Shown: positions 13,804 to 19,979 of the stretch, one piece after another
Numbering within the stretch: position 1 is the first letter of the stretch
Layout: the number at the start of each line of letters is the position of its first letter
NCBI GenBank assembly: GCA_902826505.1
Contig: CADEFG010000018.1
Span: 1 to 19,979 of the forward strand
Direction: 5' to 3'
DNA: 19,979 nt
DNA from: an uncultured Acidobacteriota bacterium
GTDB taxonomy: Bacteria > Acidobacteriota > Blastocatellia > Pyrinomonadales > Pyrinomonadaceae
Program-made: the position numbers and the translations under genes
Notes under the pieces: generated by a model
What the model was told of the DNA's origin: nothing
Database searches by the model: none
The model's input: only the letters and a program-made list of their open reading frames with translations

Positions 13804-16800
13804 TAAAAATAAAGTCTTGCACCAAGCTGCATTTGGAAAACCTGGCTACCCGGATTTAATCCGGCTAAGTTGAGTTTGCCAAAATTTGTGGCGGTTGGTG
13901 TTTGTTGGATAATTTGTCCGAAGTTGATGTTCGTAATCCCATCAAGTCCGCAGCGTGCGTTTGAAACGGCACAATAGTTTGTCGTTGCCGTTCCGCTCAG
14001 CTGCAAATTCGAACGATTAAGGATATTAAAGAATTCCGCCGAGAATGACAACCGGCGATTTTCACCGAATTTGAAACTCTTCTGAGCGCGTAAATCAATA
14101 TCATAAAGCGGACGATTGATGAAAAAATTACGCCGGAGTTCAACGCCCGGAACGAGCATCGGACGCTCGTTACTGTTGCCGTCAGCATTCAAATCGACAC
14201 CGACACGGCTTTCAAACGGACGACCTGAGCGAAGACGAATCGCACTCGAAACTTCAAATCCATACGGCAGGAAGAAAACCGGATTTGCCACGAATTGGTG
14301 ACGACGATCAAGATTTGAAAGATAGTATTCATTAATCAAATTGTATGGATTATCATAAAGAACACCGCCCGCATCGCGTTCGTTATCATCATCGGAAGTT
14401 GATTTTGAAAGTGTGTAGAAGGCGTTGATGCGTCCCCACTTTTTGATGGTGTTGACGCGGAATGTGATCGCCCGATATAACGAACGAGCCGACGAATCGC
14501 GCAGTTGAATAGTTCCGAGTTGGGTTAACGGACGCGAAGCCCGATTAACCAGCACGCGTCCTGAAACAGCGTCCACACCGGTTGGCGCCGGTAAATTGAT
14601 GTCGCGATTGCGCTGCAGGTGAACGGTATTTACCAGCGAAAAATCTAAACCGAGCGTAATTCCATCGGCGATCTGATGTTCAACGCCGCCGCCGAATTGA
14701 AACGACCGCGGATTTTTGAAATCATTCGTGATCCCGACAAAGTTGGCATTTTGATAAATACCCAAATTCGTGGGCGGATTTGTTGTTGCCGCCCGAATCC
14801 GGTCAGAGATTGTTCCCAATTGTGCCGCTGTCAAAGTCGGCAAACTACCAAGCGAAACAGTGTTCAGATTAATTCCCAAAATTGCAAACTGCCGATAAAC
14901 AGTATTTGGAGCAAAGCCTGTTCCTCCGAGAATCGTCACATACTGCGGATTCTGTGCCTCAAAGGTTGCTTGATTGAATCCGGTCGCAGTGAATGCGGGC
15001 GAACCAATGGTCACTGACAAATCGCCTGCCGGATCACGGAAATTATTAAACGGAGCAGCCAGCCCGATGAGCGGTGTGCGGGCGTAATAAACACCCGAAT
15101 AAGCACGAATAACTGTTCTGCCATCACCTTTCGGATCATACGCAAAACCGAGACGCGGTCCCCATTGATTTTCGCTGTCGGGAATCAAACTCGGGTCAAT
15201 ACCTTTGCCGCCAAGCAATGGAAAAGCCGTGTTTTTAATCAAATTGAGAACGGCGGAATTATTTGCCTCGGCGCTCGGATTAAATTGTTTTTCGAAACGC
15301 AACCCGTAATTGAGCGTAAATTTCGGTGTTACGCGCCAGGCATCTTGTCCGAAAAAGGAAAGTTCTCGAACCGTATAAGCGGCGGCAAGATTTCCGATTT
15401 GTTGATTATATCGAGCTGTTGTTTGATCAAATCGACCTCGGACTGTGGCGGTTCGAGTTGTGGATAAAGCATCTAAAATGCCTGCTGTGCCGCCCGCCAA
15501 TCCGGCAAACGTATAAACGCCTGTTTGGTTAAAACCAAATTTTTGATCCGCAAAAATGTTGCTGAATTCACCGCCGAACTTTAATGAATGGTTACCTGAA
15601 ATTACCGTCAAACTATCGGCAAACTGCGTCCGTTTATCAAACTGCGTAGTCGGCAGAAAGTTTCTTGTTCCGTAAACACCGATCGCCGTATTGATGTTCG
15701 CAATTAAATCGTTTGGAATACGCGGACGTTCTTCATAAGCAAACTGAAAACGTGCTTCATTGATGACATTAGATGTAATTGTGCTGACCAACTGCGAAAC
15801 AACCCCGTGATTTCGATTCTTTTCCGTTCCGTTTGTTGAAAGTGAGTTAGTAGTTGTCGGGTCAAGCGCCGTTTCGCCTGTCGAAACAGCATTTAAAGCG
15901 TTATTGTCGCTGAAGCTGTAGCGAACATTAAAACGATTTTTTTCACCAATGTTCCAGTCAATTTTACCCAGCAGCACTTTGGCATCATTTGTTGATTGGT
16001 AAGGAACTTCTAATCCGCGATAAAAATTGAAAGCATCCGTTTGCGAAGCCGTTGGCGTTAAACCTGCCAAAGCATTATAAAAAATTTGACGCGGCGCTCT
16101 GAATCTTTGTTGCTCGTATGAAGCAAAGTAAAAAAGTTTGTCTTTGAAAATCGGACCGCCGACCGAACCGCCGAATTGTTGTTGGGTCGGGGCAAGTGTT
16201 GCTTCAAGCCCGAGCGCATCCAATCTTTGATCCGCCAACGCCTTTGCAAAACTGTTTGCTCTGGCAAGTTGTTCAGGACGAATTACATAAAATGCCGAAC
16301 CGCGAAATTCATTTGTTCCCGATTTAGTAACAACATTGATAATACCGCCCGAACTGCGTCCGAATTCTGCGGAATATCCGGCAGCGACAACTTGGAATTC
16401 ACGAACCGATTCCTGGGGAAGTGTCGGAGCGGCGTTGGAGCGTTCGCCACCGCGAATACCGCCAAAAAACGGCTGAGTAAAATCAACCCCATCAACATTG
16501 ATATTAAAATTAATACCGCGTTGACCAGAAAGCGAAATCTGTCCGCGCGAAGGGTCGATTTGGGCGGTCGGAGTTAATGTTGCAAAATCCTGAAATTTTC
16601 GTCCGTTAATCGGTAAATTTGTGATTGACGAATCGGTTTGAACGGAGTCAAAGTTGCTTGTGGTAGTTTGAACTCCCTCGGCAGTAACCGTCACTTCGGC
16701 ACCGACATTTCCCGCACCAAGCGTGAAATTTGCGTCAACTGTTCTACCAACAAAGACGGTTACAGTAAGAGTTTGTTCTGCAAAATTGGCAACCTTCGTT

Positions 16801-17057
16801 TTGACGCTATACTCACCGGGTTGGAGTAAAACAAAGCGGTAAAGCCCGTCTTCACTGGAAGTTACCGTCTGAGTTGCATTTGTATCTTTACTTGTTAAGG
16901 TAACTGTTGCATTCGGAACAACCGCACCGGTCGAATCTGCAACAACTCCGGTAATACTGCCCGTGCTACCTTGTGATTGGGCAAAAACCTGTGCGATGCC
17001 GATTAGCAAGCAGAACATCGCTATTGTTAAAAATTTTATCGAAAAATTTTTATTCAT
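13803..17057 (-). CDS. TonB-dependent receptor-like (Oar-type) outer-membrane protein with carboxypeptidase-regulatory-like domain
   Basis: This large outer-membrane protein of 1084 residues has the form expanded in Acidobacteriota. It starts with a signal peptide cleaved probably after AQVFA (residue 26). A CarboxypepD_reg domain follows (about 31-115, GSITGVVADSTGAVVPNATVTLTS as the first strands). A plug-like domain spans about 120-260, with NLPINGRKFQDF, FNINVDGVDF, VREFQVVAAGYSAEFGRSSGG and INVVTKSGTNEFRGSAF. A barrel of some 800 residues ends in LGARLYF, an aromatic C-terminus typical of outer-membrane proteins. No TonB box is obvious. Such proteins are predicted to import or bind large organic substrates, but the ligand is unknown. 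AGAGGT lies about 13 bp before the ATG. Two hairpins close the transcript, and the gene appears monocistronic. Confidence 0.92.
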   Translation of the reverse strand: MNKNFSIKFLTIAMFCLLIGIAQVFAQSQGSTGSITGVVADSTGAVVPNATVTLTSKDTNATQTVTSSEDGLYRFVLLQPGEYSVKTKVANFAEQTLTVTVFVGRTVDANFTLGAGNVGAEVTVTAEGVQTTTSNFDSVQTDSSITNLPINGRKFQDFATLTPTAQIDPSRGQISLSGQRGINFNINVDGVDFTQPFFGGIRGGERSNAAPTLPQESVREFQVVAAGYSAEFGRSSGGIINVVTKSGTNEFRGSAFYVIRPEQLARANSFAKALADQRLDALGLEATLAPTQQQFGGSVGGPIFKDKLFYFASYEQQRFRAPRQIFYNALAGLTPTASQTDAFNFYRGLEVPYQSTNDAKVLLGKIDWNIGEKNRFNVRYSFSDNNALNAVSTGETALDPTTTNSLSTNGTEKNRNHGVVSQLVSTITSNVINEARFQFAYEERPRIPNDLIANINTAIGVYGTRNFLPTTQFDKRTQFADSLTVISGNHSLKFGGEFSNIFADQKFGFNQTGVYTFAGLAGGTAGILDALSTTRTATVRGRFDQTTARYNQQIGNLAAAYTVRELSFFGQDAWRVTPKFTLNYGLRFEKQFNPSAEANNSAVLNLIKNTAFPLLGGKGIDPSLIPDSENQWGPRLGFAYDPKGDGRTVIRAYSGVYYARTPLIGLAAPFNNFRDPAGDLSVTIGSPAFTATGFNQATFEAQNPQYVTILGGTGFAPNTVYRQFAILGINLNTVSLGSLPTLTAAQLGTISDRIRAATTNPPTNLGIYQNANFVGITNDFKNPRSFQFGGGVEHQIADGITLGLDFSLVNTVHLQRNRDINLPAPTGVDAVSGRVLVNRASRPLTQLGTIQLRDSSARSLYRAITFRVNTIKKWGRINAFYTLSKSTSDDDNERDAGGVLYDNPYNLINEYYLSNLDRRHQFVANPVFFLPYGFEVSSAIRLRSGRPFESRVGVDLNADGNSNERPMLVPGVELRRNFFINRPLYDIDLRAQKSFKFGENRRLSFSAEFFNILNRSNLQLSGTATTNYCAVSNARCGLDGITNINFGQIIQQTPTATNFGKLNLAGLNPGSQVFQMQLGARLYF

Positions 17058-17410
17058 TTATCTTTTTAACCTCTAATATTTTAATAAAATCTATGGAACA
17101 AAATTGCCATTTAAATAATTATTTACGCAAAACTATCTTGAATTTCGGATTTTACATTTTGATTTTTGGATATTTATCTTTAAAGACTTTACAAATTTCA
17201 CACCAAAAATTACCACATAATTTCGCAAAAAATGCCTAATTGTTGAATTAACACACTATTACTTAGTTCATAATTTTACTTATGAAAAGTTGCCAATGGG
17301 TAAATACAAAGAGGCACTTATTTTTTAGGCAAATTGAGTTCCGCAAACTTATTTATAAACTTGCCTCGTTAGAAACTTCTTAATTCGAGGTTAAGTCCGT
17401 ATTAAAAGAT
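17058..17410. other. AT-rich intergenic region with inverted repeats and a possible promoter
   Basis: No credible gene lies in these 353 bp. AGGCAA (17327-17332) and TTGCCT (17361-17366) are inverted copies, and GAGGCA (17311-17316) pairs with TGCCTC (17362-17367). The long loops make them weak terminators for the gene ending at 17411. On the minus strand TTGGCA (17296-17291), an 18-bp spacer and TATGAA (17272-17267) form a possible promoter for the receptor-like gene, implying a 5' leader of about 200 nt. AGAGGT near 17070-17075 is that gene's Shine-Dalgarno. Confidence 0.4.
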
Positions 17411-19855
17411 TCAATTTTGAGGCGTGTAAGCCGCCGGAACAGGGTTGTCGGTCATGATTCCGAATTGGACAATATTTAATCCTGCCTGACTTTGCAAAAT
17501 ATACCAAACGCCCGTGTCGGGACGAAAAACTGCCAAATCCGATTTTTGATCGCCGTCATAATCACCAACCGCCGGTTTATCATTTGTCAAGCCGAATTGT
17601 GTGACGGCAACGCCTGCCTGACTTTGAAACAGATACCAAACACCGTCGCGGTAAATGCCCAGATCGGTTTTCCCGTCGCCGTCATAATCTGCCTGAACAG
17701 GTTTATCGCCGTTTTGTCCGAAATTAATTGAAGCAAAACCTGCCGTGCTTTGGAGCAGATACCAATTTCCGTCCGACGGTCGAAAAACCGCTAAATCGCT
17801 GCGTCCGTCGCCGTCGTAATCACCCGGCACGGGTTTATCGCCGCTCAAACCGAATTGTTCGATACGAAAAGAAGTTCCCCGGCTGTCGAAACTATTGGCG
17901 ATATACCAAACGCCGGTTGAAGGACGAAAAACCGCCATATCGGTTCTGCCGTCGCCGTCGTAATCGGCGGCGACCGGAATGTCGCCGTTTGAGCCGAATT
18001 GATATGAACGATAGATCGAACGCGAATAAAGATGCCAAACGCCTGTCGCGGCTCGCCAGACGGCAAAATCAGTTTTCCCATCGCCGTCATAATCGCCCGG
18101 TGCGAGAATGTCGGCTGAGAGTCCGAAATTTAAAATTGTGTAACTTGCATTTGAACTGTTGGCAACATACCAAACACCTGTTTCGGGTCGCCAAACGGAA
18201 ATATCGGTTTTACCGTCACCGTCAAAATCGGCTGATTTGTTTTTGGCAATCGCGATTCCGGCAACCGGCGCATCCGAGATATTGTTATCAATATTAAACG
18301 TTACGCCGCCCCACGTTTCATCGCGCGGTCCGAGCCATTGATGAATTCGCTGATGATTTGTCCAAAAAGTATCAGGAAGCGGCGCTACGCCCCAAACGCT
18401 CATGATATTGTTCCAACGCGCCAGCCAAACAATGTCGGGCTGACTGGCGGGCGGAATATTTATCCAATCGCCGTTCGCATTAAAAGGTGAACCGTAAACG
18501 CCGGAAAGATAGCCGAGCTCTTTCAAACGGTCGGTCAAACCTTTCAGGAACGCTTTGGTCGGAGTCGAACACGCGCCCGTTCCGCTGAGATCGTCGTAAC
18601 GCTCCATATCGTAATAAAGCACTGTTCCTTGCGTTAATCCGAGGTTGCTGGCGTCCGCGATCGCGATGTCGGCTTCACCGCGCCCCTGAGTTTCGGCGGT
18701 CGCCGCATCCGAACTGTGTTTTTGGCAACTTGTGCAAACTGAACATGGCGATTGATATCCAACAACTGTCGGGATCAAGCCCCAACCTTGGGTTGTAACG
18801 CTATTCACCCAAGCCGCCGTCAATTGCGGCTGCGAACAACCGCGATTTCTTCCCGAAAGATAAATATTGACATCATAAAACGGCGAGTTATTCCACCAGG
18901 TCTGCATTTGCGTCGCAGTTGCCGCCGTGCATTTATCAAACCCGCGATTCAAACTGATGCGCGTCGTGCCATTCGGCGGTAGTGCAAAAATTGAATTATT
19001 GGCTTCGAGTCTGGCTTTTTCTTTCTCGTTTCGTGAAATTTCTTTTATTTGCGGCGGTGTGATTTCTTTATTTAAAGCGAAAATTTTTGTTTCCTGCCAA
19101 CAGCCTGTTTTGAAGCCTTCACAGTTTCCGTTTGTGGTTAAACGCCAAAGATTATTGCCGAACCAGGCTTTCTGAATTATGGTTCCACTGCCGATTTTTT
19201 CAGTCAATTCAGAGCCGAAGCCGCCATCGGTCATTGATTCTGAGAACATTTCCCAATTTTCGCCGCCATCTTCGGTTTTATAAAAAACTTGTCTGAGAAA
19301 ATTTGCGCTCGAAGTCAGATAAACCCTCAAAACAACGTTTTCCGGTGAGTATCCGATGACATCAATATTATTCAAATTTGCTTCCTGCAAATGATCAGGT
19401 TTCAAAGTTACCGGAATTTTTGTCCAATTAACGCCATCCGAGGTTTTGGCAATTGCCAGACGCGCATTTTTTTGGTCGGCTAAAGCCACCCAACTTGCCT
19501 TTTCATCAAACGAAACTCCGCTGATCGTTTCGTCAAATCCGCGCGGCAACGTAATTTCGCGCCAGTTTTCGCCGTTGTCATCGGTTCTGAAAAGCGTGTC
19601 GTTTGTATAAGCAATGCCTGATTTTTCGCCGAAAACCTGAATATTTTTGATCTGCGAACTTTTTGTTTGCGGGTTGCGATCTTTGAAATACGGTTCTTGA
19701 AGATTTAATTCAAATCGGTGCGGCGTGTTGCCGCTCGCAACCTCAAAAACATGTTTTTTCTGGGCGGCTTGTTTTTGTAAATTTAATCCTAAAAAAACGA
19801 TCGAAAAAATGGTTGGCAAAAGAATGAAAAAAAATTTTCGCATATCTGAACCCAT
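17411..19855 (-). CDS. Secreted multidomain protein: Asp-box propeller, DUF1906/GH25-like domain, six VCBS/FG-GAP repeats
   Basis: The frame is open to a TTG at 19915, but TATACT at 19906-19901 probably is the -10 box, so I use the ATG at 19855 (814 residues); the ATG at 19843 is also possible. A signal peptide or anchor follows (MRKFFFILLPTIFSIVFLGLN). Three Asp boxes (TDDNGENW 91-98, TSDGVNW 138-144, TEDGGENW 194-201) mark a YCF48/sialidase-like propeller. Residues 300-533 resemble the Rv2525c-type glycoside-hydrolase-like (DUF1906) TIM barrel, with Asp307 in NRGFDKC and Asp416/Glu418 in LYYDMERYD as catalytic-site candidates. Six calcium-binding D-x-D-G-D loops (DFDGDGKTD, DYDGDGKTD and variants) recur every 42-48 residues from about 543 to the end. 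The protein is probably exported and may bind or cleave a cell-wall or surface glycan; activity is unproven. Confidence 0.85.
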   Translation of the reverse strand: MGSDMRKFFFILLPTIFSIVFLGLNLQKQAAQKKHVFEVASGNTPHRFELNLQEPYFKDRNPQTKSSQIKNIQVFGEKSGIAYTNDTLFRTDDNGENWREITLPRGFDETISGVSFDEKASWVALADQKNARLAIAKTSDGVNWTKIPVTLKPDHLQEANLNNIDVIGYSPENVVLRVYLTSSANFLRQVFYKTEDGGENWEMFSESMTDGGFGSELTEKIGSGTIIQKAWFGNNLWRLTTNGNCEGFKTGCWQETKIFALNKEITPPQIKEISRNEKEKARLEANNSIFALPPNGTTRISLNRGFDKCTAATATQMQTWWNNSPFYDVNIYLSGRNRGCSQPQLTAAWVNSVTTQGWGLIPTVVGYQSPCSVCTSCQKHSSDAATAETQGRGEADIAIADASNLGLTQGTVLYYDMERYDDLSGTGACSTPTKAFLKGLTDRLKELGYLSGVYGSPFNANGDWINIPPASQPDIVWLARWNNIMSVWGVAPLPDTFWTNHQRIHQWLGPRDETWGGVTFNIDNNISDAPVAGIAIAKNKSADFDGDGKTDISVWRPETGVWYVANSSNASYTILNFGLSADILAPGDYDGDGKTDFAVWRAATGVWHLYSRSIYRSYQFGSNGDIPVAADYDGDGRTDMAVFRPSTGVWYIANSFDSRGTSFRIEQFGLSGDKPVPGDYDGDGRSDLAVFRPSDGNWYLLQSTAGFASINFGQNGDKPVQADYDGDGKTDLGIYRDGVWYLFQSQAGVAVTQFGLTNDKPAVGDYDGDQKSDLAVFRPDTGVWYILQSQAGLNIVQFGIMTDNPVPAAYTPQN

Positions 19856-19900
19856 TGAACTAAAGATATTAGTTAAGAAAGACTTATGGTTTACAGGAAA

Positions 19901-19906
19901 AGTATA
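19901..19906 (-). promoter_or_regulatory. Candidate -10 element for the secreted multidomain protein
   Basis: TATACT on the minus strand is one mismatch from TATAAT and lies 46 bp upstream of the preferred ATG at 19855. No matching -35 box is found at 16-18 bp. If used, transcription starts inside the upstream TTG frame and rules that start out. Confidence 0.35.
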
Positions 19907-19931
19907 GCGTATCAAAATGGGCTCTGGCTAG

Positions 19932-19964
19932 AAAAAAACCCCGAGATTTACCGAAATCTTAGGG
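19932..19964 (-). terminator. Intrinsic terminator of an off-window minus-strand gene
   Basis: On the minus strand CCCTAAGATTT pairs with AAATCTCGGGG around CGGT, with one mismatch and one G-U, followed by T7 (19938-19932). It lies upstream of the secreted-protein gene, so it must end a transcript that enters from beyond 19979. Confidence 0.8.
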
Positions 19965-19979
19965 CAAAAAGAAGAGAAA

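Noticed and set aside
17728..18297. Plus-strand 189-codon frame
   Set aside because: It is antisense to the VCBS repeats, and its Arg/Asn-rich periodic content simply mirrors the repeated DGDG codons.
19856..19915. TTG start for the secreted multidomain protein
   Set aside because: It would put 20 polar residues before the signal peptide, and a -10-like TATACT lies downstream of the TTG.

Overview
The window looks like a chromosomal segment of an Acidobacteriota member, most plausibly of the Blastocatellia/Pyrinomonadaceae type. This is inferred from gene content, not from a database search. The signs are outer-membrane barrels that open with a carboxypeptidase-regulatory-like (CarboxypepD_reg) domain, a secreted VCBS/FG-GAP-repeat protein, an arsenosugar gene set and moderate GC. 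I see no phage, insertion sequence or CRISPR array.

Layout from left to right. (1) On the minus strand, gltX (glutamyl-tRNA synthetase) is followed after 6 bp by a small conserved hypothetical gene. That gene's frame breaks at an A6 run which is also a dnaX-like slippery heptamer, and the continuing frame runs off the left edge. (2) Next comes a tRNA-Ser(GCU) gene on the minus strand with a clear sigma-70 promoter. (3) On the plus strand lie a signal-peptide-bearing CarboxypepD_reg plus beta-barrel protein with its own terminator, a 989-residue multi-pass PDZ/GAF/PAS histidine kinase with no adjacent response regulator, and a pabC-like class IV aminotransferase frame interrupted by three in-frame stop codons. 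(4) A minus-strand operon of tightly packed genes, arsM, dinB-like, CMD/peroxidase-like, NTF2-like and arsS, is divergent from a TIGR04282/DUF2064 glycosyltransferase. Together they form an arsenosugar biosynthesis locus. (5) A convergent AT-rich spacer carries a 21-bp-periodic T-tract repeat. (6) A minus-strand GT4 glycosyltransferase follows. (7) Next on the minus strand are a large Oar/TonB-receptor-like outer-membrane protein with a strong terminator and, beyond an AT-rich spacer, a secreted multidomain protein (Asp-box propeller, GH25/DUF1906-like domain, six VCBS repeats). A terminator at the extreme right edge closes an off-window minus-strand gene.

How the genes fit together. ArsM methylates arsenite using SAM. 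ArsS, a radical SAM enzyme, is known in cyanobacteria to be needed to attach the adenosyl-derived sugar to dimethylarsenic. The DUF2064 glycosyltransferase and the three small proteins are predicted to handle later or accessory steps. No arsR, arsenate reductase or arsenite efflux gene is present here, so this is an arsenic-metabolism locus rather than a classic resistance operon. The outer-membrane and secreted proteins are separate single-gene units that share an envelope theme.

The strongest candidates for a second look are the slippery-site frame break at the left edge, the three-stop pabC-like gene, the unassigned partners in the arsenosugar operon, the 21-bp phased T-tract array and the modular secreted protein. 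None can be proven from sequence reading alone.
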